Origin: an aff. Roholtiella sp. LEGE 12411
GTDB taxonomy: Bacteria; Cyanobacteriota; Cyanobacteriia; Cyanobacteriales; Nostocaceae
DNA length: 64,000 nucleotides
Reading direction: 5' to 3'
Assembly: GCF_015206995.1 (NCBI RefSeq)
Contig: NZ_JADEXR010000001.1
Coordinates: 62,001-126,000, forward strand
The notes under the pieces are model-generated. The model saw nothing but the letters and a program-made list of their open reading frames with translations. It did not search any database and was not told where the DNA came from. The position numbers and the translations under genes are program-made. This document shows, piece after piece, positions 1 to 7,878 of this stretch. The first letter of the stretch is position 1, and each line of letters begins with the position of its first letter.

Positions 1-185
1 CTGGGGCATTAGTTCTAGCAATTCGTCGCGTTGATGGTAATCTCATCGGTGGCCCCACTGGCGATACGGTTTTAATGCCGGGAGATCGGCTGATCTGCAT
101 GGGTACAGCTGAACAATTGCGTAGTCTTAATCAAATTCTTGGCCCAATTGGTTCCCAGAAATTGCGTGAACCGAAGAATAGTTGA
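1..185 (+). CDS. C-terminal end of a TrkA-C (RCK) domain protein, partial
   Basis: The frame starting at base 3 is open to the TGA at 183-185 and runs in from outside the window. The roughly 60 residues seen include IRRVDG, IGGPTGDTVLMPGD and MGTAEQLRSL, the pattern of a TrkA-C/RCK_C ligand-binding domain. Such domains end K+ channel or transporter subunits (TrkA, Kch-like) and some other membrane transporters, where they gate ion flow in response to a bound ligand. The membrane or TrkA-N part lies upstream, so the exact class of transporter cannot be named. Confidence 0.8.
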   Translation, partial: GALVLAIRRVDGNLIGGPTGDTVLMPGDRLICMGTAEQLRSLNQILGPIGSQKLREPKNS

Positions 186-222
186 TGCGGAGTGGGGGAA
201 AGCTTTTGACTATTGACTATAA

Positions 223-1278
223 TTAGCAAACCTCGTCTAGCCACTGCAAAATACTGGCTTTGCTCTCTGCTAATCCTTTATAAACCAGTGACTCCGGTGT
301 CATGGACTCAATTGCAGCATGGAGCTTAGACCGTAACACTGAGTCTTTTTTGACCACGCCACAATCTCTAAAGTAAGTACGAATAGTAAACAGCGCTGCT
401 TCATACTCCGGTAGTCCCCAAATTACCTGTCGCTCAACTCGCAGGTAGAGTTTGGGGTGCTGCGGATCAAAGTTTCTACCCCGCCACTGACTGACTGAAA
501 CACCAGACGGTGCTTGAGGATGGTGATTAAGGCGGGTGTCGGTACTCAAACCCCAAGCAAAGCGAACCATTGGTTTGTGATCAATCATTGTATTGACGAT
601 CGCATCTGCTCGGCGATTGATTTTTTCTATACCTGCTACAGGTGCATGGATTGTAGCAAAATCTTTGCCAATTTTTGTCTCGGCTGACCAGTGGTTGGGA
701 TAGCAAAGATGAACTGCACTTAGCCAGTTGCTATCATCGTTAGAACGGCAGATAACTGTTAGGTCTTCCTGCATCTGTGCTGCTAAAGCGTCGAGGGTAG
801 AGGTATAAGCTGGAAAGGCTGTGCTACCCTGGACTTGCTGTAACTCCCAGTCAGCATTGAGGTAGAGGGTTTCTTTGGTAAGTTGACTGTGAAATATCCA
901 AGTATTATCTATTGACTTTTGGCAGCAAAATTGGTAGGGATATTCTTGAGTGAGGCGTTTAATTATGAAATGGGCGATCGCTCCTGCCACAGCTTTAGAA
1001 TAATTGCAGGTTTGATAGTACTTACTTAACCGTTCTGCACGGGCTAACAGTTTAACCTGTCGGTAGTGGGTGAAATTATCATCAATTTGAAATATCTGCC
1101 GATCAGTCTGATCATTACCCAAACAGGAGCCGAAAAGCATCATCCCTGGCTTGACTTCATAGCGTCCGCTCATTAGCGGGAAGTAACAAGGCGCACTCTC
1201 AGAGGCTTCGACTGTCCTGGCTTCCTGAAATAAGTTTTCTAGAGACATAGGTGCTGCGATGCGTCTTTGCATACCCAT
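223..1278 (-). CDS. DUF3445 family, haem-dependent oxidative N-demethylase alpha-like protein
   Basis: 351 aa, near usual length for the family. The middle and C-terminal parts carry the family's conserved blocks: a 'EDLTVICR' stretch, 'AVHLCYPNHWSAETKIGK', 'IHAPVAG', and 'LRVERQVIWGLPEYEAALFTIRTY' split over about residues 170-300. DUF3445 contains the alpha subunit of a haem-dependent N-demethylase; members in cyanobacteria are uncharacterised, so substrate is unknown. The start at 1278 has a GAGG about 8 nt upstream; a later Met (residue 12) is possible. The partner subunits of the known demethylase are not next to it. It runs convergently towards the RCK gene and head-to-tail with the MMADHC-like gene. 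Confidence 0.75.
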   Translation of the reverse strand: MGMQRRIAAPMSLENLFQEARTVEASESAPCYFPLMSGRYEVKPGMMLFGSCLGNDQTDRQIFQIDDNFTHYRQVKLLARAERLSKYYQTCNYSKAVAGAIAHFIIKRLTQEYPYQFCCQKSIDNTWIFHSQLTKETLYLNADWELQQVQGSTAFPAYTSTLDALAAQMQEDLTVICRSNDDSNWLSAVHLCYPNHWSAETKIGKDFATIHAPVAGIEKINRRADAIVNTMIDHKPMVRFAWGLSTDTRLNHHPQAPSGVSVSQWRGRNFDPQHPKLYLRVERQVIWGLPEYEAALFTIRTYFRDCGVVKKDSVLRSKLHAAIESMTPESLVYKGLAESKASILQWLDEVC

Positions 1279-1347
1279 TTTTTAGCCTCACCATTTTTAG
1301 CATACATGAAGAGTGAGGGAGTGGAGGTGTGGAGGGAGAATAATAAC

Positions 1348-1396
1348 CTTGAACTCTTGACCCTTGACCCTTGACCCTTGACCCTTGACTCTTGAC
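1348..1396. repeat. Tandem heptamer array (CCTTGAC)
   Basis: About six to seven copies of a 7-bp unit, CCTTGAC with CTCTTGAC variants, lie between the DUF3445 start and the MMADHC-like stop. Such short tandemly repeated sequences are typical of heterocystous cyanobacteria. Short reading frames through it are artefacts of the repeat. Confidence 0.9.
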
Positions 1397-1398
1397 AA

Positions 1399-1953
1399 TC
1401 AACCAATCTCTTTCCACTCATGCATGGGTGCTATGCCTTTAGTAACCGATTCGATTATGGTTGGAGGAGCTTCCGATATTAAGATGCTGGGATAAACTGC
1501 TGTACCCCATTTGGGATGTATTAGTACACAGCATTTGTTTTTAATTACTGGATAGTTGAGTAAGGCTTTGACAACTGCTGTGTCGTTGTGGGGAATTGCT
1601 CCAGGGTGGGACATTAAAGGATAGCCAGTACGGGGGTCAATTAGGTCTGTTAAATAACCGCGATCGCGCAAATTAAATGCCAAATCACACCCAAATCTCA
1701 TAAATGTTTCTCGTAAACGTTCTTTTTCTGTCTCGATTTCTGCCGTACTTTCCACTAGTTGATATTGCGATTGCTGTAGGACAATCACTACCCATAAAAA
1801 TGGTTGCTCTTTCCAATCTGGTAATATCCGTTCGCAGTTGGCACAGATATACTTGGTAGGGGCATGAATTGAAATTTGAACCGCTTGTCCCGTTTTGCCA
1901 ACCAAATTAATGGGACAGCCTTGCTCCGAAGCGTAAACTTTGGGATAGTTCAC
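1399..1953 (-). CDS. MMADHC-like protein (methylmalonic aciduria/homocystinuria type D family)
   Basis: 184 aa from a GTG start at 1953. It matches the conserved core of human MMADHC: 'ETEKERLRETFMRFGCDLAFNLRDRG' region, 'LTDLIDPRTGYP', then 'NKCCVLIHPKWGTAVYPSI'. In animals MMADHC partitions cobalamin between methionine synthase and methylmalonyl-CoA mutase; the C-terminal half resembles a flavin-less nitroreductase fold. Bacterial homologues, including cyanobacterial ones, have no assigned role. A CANC pair (about residues 37-40) upstream of the core could bind metal or be redox active; that is inference. No cobalamin gene is adjacent, so context does not help. Confidence 0.75.
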   Translation of the reverse strand: MNYPKVYASEQGCPINLVGKTGQAVQISIHAPTKYICANCERILPDWKEQPFLWVVIVLQQSQYQLVESTAEIETEKERLRETFMRFGCDLAFNLRDRGYLTDLIDPRTGYPLMSHPGAIPHNDTAVVKALLNYPVIKNKCCVLIHPKWGTAVYPSILISEAPPTIIESVTKGIAPMHEWKEIG

Positions 1954-2345
1954 TACATTGATTCGGTTTTTGCAAGTTTTTTAAATTGATCCTCGGTATA
2001 GATGATATCTCTTAAAAGTTCCGAAAAATCATCTAATTTCTATAAATAGTTTATTTTTCTTTGAAGCAATTGTTGATAATTTGTGAATTTTAATCTGATT
2101 TTTATGTTTTATTAATCTGTTCTAATGGTCTTGCTGCGATCGCTCCGGAAATTTGGACGATCAAAATTGAAAAACATGACCACTAACTCAGCAGATTTGC
2201 GATCAAAGCCAAAATGGCATAACTGTCAAAGAACCTGTCCTAAATAGTCGTCTGGTAAAGCAAAACCTGTTTGAGTTTTGCCCAAAGGTGAGCATAAAAG
2301 ACAAAGTTAATCGTTTCTACGAGACAAAGGTTAAGCTTTACCCAA
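1954..2345. other. Intergenic, 392 bp, AT-rich
   Basis: It must hold the promoter of the leftward MMADHC-like gene. One HIP1-like site lies near 2138. I see no gene, hairpin or repeat that I can name; a 23-codon ATG frame near 2176 has no support. Confidence 0.5.
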
Positions 2346-2552
2346 TTAATTAAGTTTTAAAGAATTCACTGGAACATCATCCCAAGAATCAACTGTCCGT
2401 AATCGCGCTACCCAACCTGCTGCCTTTTGCATTTCGGTCAAATTCTGCTGAAAGGAATCATGACAATCTTTGGCTTGAGACTCATTACAACAAGCAATAC
2501 AGGCATGAATTATGCCAGATGGATCAATTTGCTCATTTACCCAAATAGTCAT
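2346..2552 (-). CDS. Small conserved-looking cytoplasmic protein, function unknown
   Basis: 68 aa, MTIWVNEQIDPSG start, with a good ribosome site (GGAG about 8 nt upstream). It has four cysteines at about residues 18-30 (ACIACC...C), charged and Trp-containing C-terminal half (AAGWVARLRTVDSWDDVP), and no signal peptide or membrane segment. The composition, start context and ordered sequence argue for a real gene. I recall similar short proteins in Nostoc genomes but cannot assign a function. It stands alone between two gene-poor stretches. Confidence 0.6.
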   Translation of the reverse strand: MTIWVNEQIDPSGIIHACIACCNESQAKDCHDSFQQNLTEMQKAAGWVARLRTVDSWDDVPVNSLKLN

Positions 2553-3482
2553 GGAGTATCTCCTAAAAAACTGTAACTGAAAAAAAGATTGGTAATTTTA
2601 GAATACTATTAGAACTGAAAATTGTAGAGCCAATTTTGGCAGCCAAATCAGGAAATTAATTAAAAAAGATGCATGTAATTGCATAGTTACCTTACTATTC
2701 ACCAATGTCCGGTAAGACCGATTTTGCTCTTTTGTATAAATTATTTCAATTCCTTGGGCGATCGCATAGAGCAAAATCCTTTGGGAGTCCGTGAGGATTA
2801 GGGCAGGTGCAACCTGCTTTAGAGCAAGAAGCTGGCGGAATCGGTTAAAGACGTAGTTCAACGCATCATTGAAAGGACAAAAGTGGCAAATACTTACCAC
2901 ATAGGCGAAGTTTGCCAAATCCTAGCTAAGGAGAATCCCGAGGTGAGGGACAAGGGTAGGTGTTGAGCAATTGTCAGGGCAGTGAGTGATTTTAGTTGTA
3001 ACGTGAGAATGTGGAATGGAGAACATGCTGTTGCGTTGCAGTTGCAGTACCTGAAATCATTTAACTACCTGCCCCTTCATAAGGTCATGAGCGGATTTAG
3101 CATAGATAACAGCATCATATAAAGCTCGTATGAGCTTTATAATTACTTAAGCAGAGATGTTCTCGCCTTAAACATAAAATTAACTTATGTTTTATTCAAC
3201 ATACGCAAATATCACAAAACTAGGACTTTACACAAGAATCAATTGCGTTTTTTTCAAAAAAATAATGCGTTTTTTTCAAAAAAAAACTAAACTTCACAAG
3301 ATATCGAATTTTTGATAAATAAACAAAATACATCTCTGTGAAAAATAAACTTTATATTATATATTTTTTTGGATATATTAAGACTTGACATAAAGTTTCA
3401 TATTTAATATTTGGTAAATAGCTTTACATGACAATGGAAATAGTGATATATAGTCAAGTGTGTTAATTAAGCACAAACAACA
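2553..3482. other. Gene-poor, AT-rich stretch with decayed coding DNA
   Basis: No intact gene. On the + strand about 2840-2970 reads in one frame as KLAESVKDVVQRII...HIGEVCQILAKENPEV, interrupted upstream by two stops, which looks like a decayed gene end that I do not recognise. The minus-strand open frame over 2598-2918 is its shadow. A direct repeat of GCGTTTTTTTCAAAAAA sits at about 3245 and 3267. From 3230 to 3480 the DNA is very AT-rich and could hold promoters. Confidence 0.4.
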
Positions 3483-3578
3483 TTGAAAAAACCATTTAAA
3501 CGAGGTCTTTTCTCCGATTTTGGTCAATTATTACTGATGAAATTCATAGGTAGTTGTTTGAATTTGACAAATTCATGA
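3483..3578 (+). pseudogene. Possible decayed lasso-peptide precursor leader (31 codons)
   Basis: A TTG-started frame reads LKKPFKRGLFSDFGQL then ends in TGA overlapping the next ATG (ATGA). The spacing F-x2-G-x-F-x3-G mimics the YxxPxLxxxG leader motif of lasso precursors, with Y, P and L replaced. The tail has no Asp or Glu to close a macrolactam ring, so if this was a precursor it is dead. The case rests mainly on the neighbouring B2 fragment; a chance frame is possible. Confidence 0.3.
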
Positions 3579-3685
3579 AACAGTTGCGTAAGTTTTTCAG
3601 CCTGACTGGGAGCGATAACCTCATTTTGGTTAAGTCTGTGTTTCTACTAGCAGCAATCAGGGTAGAACTTATATCTCACCACTGA
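3575..3685 (+). pseudogene. N-terminal fragment of lasso-peptide B2 protein
   Basis: 36 codons, MKQLRKFFSLTGSDNLILVK then SVFLLAAIRVEL, then TGA. This matches the start of lasso peptide biosynthesis B2 (leader peptidase) proteins: a short basic helix R-K-F-x-L-x3-x-L-L-L-K followed by a hydrophobic LLxxxRxxL segment. Full proteins are about 140-150 aa with a catalytic Cys-His-Asp domain, absent here. The break is followed within 30 bp by transposase remains, so an insertion or deletion probably removed the rest. Its start overlaps the preceding small frame by 4 nt, as in a coupled operon. Confidence 0.55.
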
Positions 3686-3713
3686 ATGCAGTAAACTCGG
3701 ACGCTAGAACCAA

Positions 3714-3824
3714 AATCCTTCAATATTGAGGGAAGAAGCATTAAAAGCACATCATACTCGTAGCCGTGAGCGTTTGATGGCACTGTATGAGATATATAAT
3801 GGCAGACTAGCTAATCTAGGATGA
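3714..3824 (+). pseudogene. Transposase fragment (helix-turn-helix part, IS630-like)
   Basis: One frame reads ILREEALKAHHTRSRERLMA then LYEIYNGR before a stop. The block HTRSRERLMALYEI is the start of a helix-turn-helix segment common in cyanobacterial IS630-type transposases. The catalytic DDE part is missing. The match stops at about 3807, just where the regulatory block shared with 13792 begins, so this marks the left edge of the biosynthetic cluster. Confidence 0.55.
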
Positions 3825-3873
3825 TTGCATTCACGTTTTACAGCCTAATTACACAAAGGCTTTGATTATTTTC
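3808..3873 (+). promoter_or_regulatory. Shared upstream block, copy 1 (before the cluster's first gene)
   Basis: It contains TAGCTAAT, then GATTGCATT (3823-3831), then AGGCTTTGATTATTTTC (3857-3873), ending 33 bp before the ATG at 3907. The same three words in the same order lie at 13792-13846 before another gene of the cluster. The distance between the last two words differs by 11 bp, about one helical turn. A shared promoter, operator or leader is the simplest reading; the function is inferred only from position. Confidence 0.5.
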
Positions 3874-3906
3874 GGAAATGTCTATTAATTATAGAAAGGA
3901 ATTCTG

Positions 3907-4422
3907 ATGAATTTACAAACTCAATCCATATTAGAACAAATTCAAAAGTCTTTTGGTTTCGTTCCAAACGCACTCCAGGCTATGTCTGCGGAACCAGCAC
4001 TGTTAAAAGCTTATGTAGACACTGAGGCACTGTTGCCACTTTGTAGTCTAAATATTATCGAGCAGGAACTAGTTATGTTAACTGTTTCTGTTGTAAATGA
4101 ATGTGGATATTGCGTTGCTGCTCATAGCTTAGCATCCAAAATCCTCAGTTCAGAACAAGTCGATTCTTTAAGGAATCGTCAGGTATTGAGCGACTTGAAA
4201 TTACAGACATTAAGAGAAACTACTGAGCAAATAGTACTTCAGCAAGGACGCTTGTCTGAACAGCAACTATCGAAGTTTCTCAATGTTGGATATAGTCGAT
4301 CACAACTATTAGCCATTGTGCTAATAGTTGCTTTTAAGACCATAGCTAACTACAGTAATCACATCAATGCTCCGGAGCTAGATCATGTATTTATGAGCAA
4401 AAGATGGGAAATAACATCATGA
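3907..4422 (+). CDS. Carboxymuconolactone decarboxylase (AhpD-like) family protein
   Basis: 171 aa. Residues about 55-100 hold the family signature: a Glu-rich helix (IIEQELVMLTVSVVNECGYCVAAHS) with the CxxC pair C-G-Y-C followed by A-A-H, the redox and proton-relay site of AhpD-like peroxidases. The fold is all helical and cytoplasmic. Such proteins either reduce peroxides or handle lactones and disulfides. As first gene of the cluster it may protect against, or process, a thiol- or peroxide-reactive intermediate (inference). Translation is probably coupled to the next gene through an ATGA overlap. AAAGGA lies about 8 nt upstream of the ATG. Confidence 0.8.
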   Translation: MNLQTQSILEQIQKSFGFVPNALQAMSAEPALLKAYVDTEALLPLCSLNIIEQELVMLTVSVVNECGYCVAAHSLASKILSSEQVDSLRNRQVLSDLKLQTLRETTEQIVLQQGRLSEQQLSKFLNVGYSRSQLLAIVLIVAFKTIANYSNHINAPELDHVFMSKRWEITS

Positions 4423-5540
4423 TGCTGTGGCAAGCTAGGATATTAGGCTGCGGCGCTACATTTGTGGGTGTTGGTGTTACTCGTATGGCTTTTACACCCC
4501 TAGCAGCTATGGCGGTTAGTCAAGGATTATGGACAGCTAACGCACCGAGTAAAATTGGGGCATTCCTATTAATAGGTTATGCGTTTGGTGCCGTTATGAC
4601 ACCTTGGTTACTCAAAAAGCTAGGAACAACCTTATTATTAAAAGTAAGCTTGTTTTTTATCAGCACAGGCTTAATTTTTGAACTTGGGTACAAAACCGTT
4701 GAATCATGGCTTGTAACTCGGAGTATTCTTGGTTTTTGTGGCGCATGTTTAATGGTTTGTGGGCCTAGTTTAGCATTAAAATTTGGCACTCCTAGCGAAC
4801 GCAATCAAACTCAATTGTGGACATTCATGGGTATAGGTTTAGGCGCTTGCGTTTCTGCCAGCTTACTAGAGTTTCGTGCAGGATTAATAGCTATGCTTGT
4901 GCCAATTGTGTTATTCTGCCTATTATTTTTCGCATTAAGTCTGCTATGGTTAAAATCACCATTAAACACAGAGACAACTTATAGAATATTTAGTGTACTG
5001 CCTCCTAAAACCCTAATTATCGCTTACGCATTAGATGCAATTGCCTATATTCCCGCAACAGTTTACTTAAGCGATTATGTCACTAATGAACTTGGTTTGC
5101 ACATAGGAAACATCTTGTGGCAACTATTTGGTTTAGGTGCAATAATCGGCCCTTGGATTGCAACTGCATTATCAAAAAAAATCGGTTCGTCTGCTGCATT
5201 AAATCTCATCTATGTCTTCAAGACTTTTGCGTTATTAATACTTGCCTGGAGTCAACAAGTTGAGTTATTAGCCATAGGTTCAATGATCACGGGTGTTTGC
5301 GTTCCGGCAATAGTTCTCTTAACCGCCTCAGAAATTCGCCGAACTCTTGAAGATAAGTATTTTTCATCTGCTTGGTCATTAGCCACCTTAGTTTTTGCAT
5401 CTGCACAAGCTCTAGGTGCTATGGTTATGGCACTCTGTTTTCAATTAATTAAAACCTATCAACCGATATTTTTAGGAGGAGCATTGTTATTATTTCCTGC
5501 CTGTTACCTTACCTTGCAATCTTCAAGAGGTAAATTATGA
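4419..5540 (+). CDS. MFS transporter, YbfB/YjiJ-like, probable product exporter
   Basis: About 373 aa with roughly 12 hydrophobic segments. The start GCGATFVGVGVTRMAFTPLAAMAV matches the N-terminus of the YbfB/YjiJ branch of the major facilitator superfamily, with the loop PWLLKKLGTTLLLK after helix 2. I prefer the ATG at 4419 (ATGA overlap with the previous stop and GGGA upstream); an ATG at 4404 in the same frame is the alternative. It sits in a three-gene overlapping run, CMD-MFS-GST, so co-expression is near certain. Export of the cluster's product or of toxic intermediates is the likely role, by context only. Confidence 0.8.
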   Translation: MMLWQARILGCGATFVGVGVTRMAFTPLAAMAVSQGLWTANAPSKIGAFLLIGYAFGAVMTPWLLKKLGTTLLLKVSLFFISTGLIFELGYKTVESWLVTRSILGFCGACLMVCGPSLALKFGTPSERNQTQLWTFMGIGLGACVSASLLEFRAGLIAMLVPIVLFCLLFFALSLLWLKSPLNTETTYRIFSVLPPKTLIIAYALDAIAYIPATVYLSDYVTNELGLHIGNILWQLFGLGAIIGPWIATALSKKIGSSAALNLIYVFKTFALLILAWSQQVELLAIGSMITGVCVPAIVLLTASEIRRTLEDKYFSSAWSLATLVFASAQALGAMVMALCFQLIKTYQPIFLGGALLLFPACYLTLQSSRGKL

Positions 5541-6130
5541 AATTATATTATTCAACGACTTCACCGTATTCGCGCAAGGTTTTGATATTATGCCATGAAT
5601 TAGAAATAGCAGATATGGTTGAACTTATCCAAGTTAACCCATTTCAAGACTCTTCATCTTTGCGCGAAGTTAATCCTTTATCGAAAGTACCCACATTTGT
5701 CTTAGATAATGGTGAGCCTTTATATGACAGTTCAGTGATTGCAGAATATCTTCAACGTCTTGTAAACAAACCAACATTATCATTGGTAGATTTTGTTTCT
5801 CAACAGCGTTTACATGCATTGGCGGATGGAATAATGGATGCAGCATTTTCTTTGGTAATGGAACATCGTCGCCCACAGGAACAGCGTTCTCCTTCTTGGC
5901 AGCAGCGCTGGGAAGGTGCTATATCGCGTAGTATCACAGAATTTGAACAAAAATACATTGATCATGCACAACAATGGCATATTGGCAGCATTGCGATCGC
6001 ATGTGCGTTGGATTACCTTACTTTTCGCATCCCAGAAAATGACTGGAAACAGCAGTATCCGAAGACAAAAACTTGGTTTCAAGACCAAATCACTAAGTCA
6101 ATCATGATCAAAACTGATCCAAGATTGTAA
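5537..6130 (+). CDS. Glutathione S-transferase family protein
   Basis: 197 aa. Residues 1-80 form the thioredoxin-like GST N-domain: MKLYYSTTSPYSRKVLILCHELE at the start with the S-P-Y-S-R-K catalytic region, the cis-Pro motif in NPLSKVPTF, and Y-D-S-S-V-I-A-E-Y-L for glutathione gamma-glutamyl binding. The helical C-domain follows. It begins inside the stop of the MFS gene (ATGA). In biosynthetic clusters GSTs conjugate or isomerise an intermediate, or detoxify it; which applies here cannot be seen. Confidence 0.85.
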   Translation: MKLYYSTTSPYSRKVLILCHELEIADMVELIQVNPFQDSSSLREVNPLSKVPTFVLDNGEPLYDSSVIAEYLQRLVNKPTLSLVDFVSQQRLHALADGIMDAAFSLVMEHRRPQEQRSPSWQQRWEGAISRSITEFEQKYIDHAQQWHIGSIAIACALDYLTFRIPENDWKQQYPKTKTWFQDQITKSIMIKTDPRL

Positions 6131-6291
6131 ATAAATCACAGCAGATTGCAGGTAATTGAGGTACAAATTTTAAGCACAAAGCCATATATCAACAGAGTTT
6201 ATTCCCTATTCCCTGCTGTATATTCAAGGACACTTTCATTGCACCGACTTATTTTTTTGAAGGATATATCTTCTTCAAAGTAGAAAATATT

Positions 6292-7815
6292 ATGACACAA
6301 CGAATAATCGCTTCTCTATTATTGCAAGCAGCAGAAAATTGGCCAAACCGAGTTTATTTAGATGGGGAACGCTCCTATACATATACAGAAGCGATAATTT
6401 TTGTCTATAAATTAGCGAAAAAATTAGAATCCCTCGGTATCAAGCGTTGGGATCGAGTCCTGATTTTTGCACAAAACAGAGTTGAAATATTATTAACCTT
6501 ATTTGCTGCCAATATAGTTGGCGCAATCGTAACTATTGTCCATGAAGCCAGTACTGATAACACACTAAAAAAAATTTGCAGCGATCTGGAACCGAAAGTG
6601 GTGTTTTTAGATAATACAACTATGCCACAGTCTGCATCTTTAACAAGCGACTACAAATTTGACATTGCAGATATTGTTGACTCGGATAACGATACCATAG
6701 ATAATGTTTTAAAATATCTTGATAATATTGCCCTAAGATCAGGAACTATTGATAGTGATCCGGCATTAATTATTTACACATCTGGATCAACTGGCTCTCC
6801 CCGTGGAGTAGTACTCACACAAGATAATATACTTTTTGTGGTTGAGAAAATCCAGGCGCGATTGTCCTATTCTCTAAACGATTCTATTAGTTTATTTCTG
6901 CCTTTATCCTTTGATTATGGACTTTATCAAGCTTTTTTAGCTGCACAGGTTGGTGCTTGTCTTGTTGTAAGTAAATCTGATTTTGCCGGGCCGATGTTGG
7001 TTAGTACATTACGTCAAAGAAGCATAAGTGTACTTCCAGGCGTACCCAATCTTTTTGAATCTTTGCTGAGATTGTTAGAGCGACGCAAAGAAATTTTACC
7101 TGATATTCGGATTGTTACTAACACAGGCGCTCATCTAACTCAGCAGCAGATTTTACGCTTACAAAACACTCTGCCAAATGCGTTGATCTATTCAATGTAT
7201 GGGCTAACAGAATGTAAGCGCGTTTCAATTCTCACTCCAGAAGAAGCCGAAAAGCATCAAGGTTCTGTAGGACGAGCGTTAGATAATACTGATGCTTTGA
7301 TTGTCAGCGATTCTGGGTGCATTCTACCACCAGGGGAAATCGGCGAACTGGTGGTGTGTGGACGACATGTTGCACTTGGATACTGGAAAGCACCTGTAGA
7401 AACCGAGACTCGTTTTAGAACTCATCCGTTAGGTATAGGGCGATCGCTTTATACGGGAGATGATTTCCAAATGGATCAAGAGGGATATCTATATTTTGTC
7501 GGTAGACGTGACGAACAAATAAAAAGACGTGGATTTCGTATGCACCCCCTAGAAATAGAAACAGCGTCTGTGGCTATTGACGGAGTTAAAAGTGCCGCAG
7601 TAGTACAATTAGGCGATCATTTAGCATTGTTTGTTGTTACCGACGAAGCCAACATTACTGAAAATACCATCCTCTCAAAACTCAGTAACCTACTTGAATC
7701 ATACAAAATTCCTGACTCTGTAGAGATATTAGAAAAACTACCAAATACATCCAACGGCAAAGTTGATCGTCGAGCCTTAGAACACCGAGCTAGTAATAAG
7801 TTAATCTGCCTTTGA
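6292..7815 (+). CDS. Stand-alone adenylate-forming enzyme (amino-acid:carrier-protein ligase candidate)
   Basis: 507 aa, class I adenylate-forming fold. The P-loop LIIYTSGSTGSPRGV is at about residue 160, YGLTECKR at about 305, YTGDD at about 385, KRRGFRMHPLEIE near 410, and the C-terminal catalytic Lys in TSNGKVDRRAL. Aligned by eye to the GrsA specificity pocket it reads D-Y-Y-P-T-T-M-R-V; the Arg at the 330 position would suit an acidic substrate. It resembles the ligases that accompany a PLP decarboxylase and an ACP in exosortase-A loci. With the next two genes it forms a load-and-decarboxylate trio: it would activate an amino diacid and put it on the 9258 ACP. No carrier domain of its own. 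Confidence 0.8.
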   Translation: MTQRIIASLLLQAAENWPNRVYLDGERSYTYTEAIIFVYKLAKKLESLGIKRWDRVLIFAQNRVEILLTLFAANIVGAIVTIVHEASTDNTLKKICSDLEPKVVFLDNTTMPQSASLTSDYKFDIADIVDSDNDTIDNVLKYLDNIALRSGTIDSDPALIIYTSGSTGSPRGVVLTQDNILFVVEKIQARLSYSLNDSISLFLPLSFDYGLYQAFLAAQVGACLVVSKSDFAGPMLVSTLRQRSISVLPGVPNLFESLLRLLERRKEILPDIRIVTNTGAHLTQQQILRLQNTLPNALIYSMYGLTECKRVSILTPEEAEKHQGSVGRALDNTDALIVSDSGCILPPGEIGELVVCGRHVALGYWKAPVETETRFRTHPLGIGRSLYTGDDFQMDQEGYLYFVGRRDEQIKRRGFRMHPLEIETASVAIDGVKSAAVVQLGDHLALFVVTDEANITENTILSKLSNLLESYKIPDSVEILEKLPNTSNGKVDRRALEHRASNKLICL

Positions 7816-7878
7816 GTAGCAATAACGACATTTCTATTTTCTGGAATTTTTTTCTGTAATTTAATCATAATCGCACCA

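Noticed and set aside
1199-1421. Two minus-strand open frames across the heptamer array
   Set aside because: They overlap the DUF3445 start and read through the 7-bp repeat; no ribosome site or family match.
2598-2918. Minus-strand frame of 106 codons
   Set aside because: No clear ribosome site, odd composition, and the opposite strand holds a better decayed frame; kept only as intergenic.
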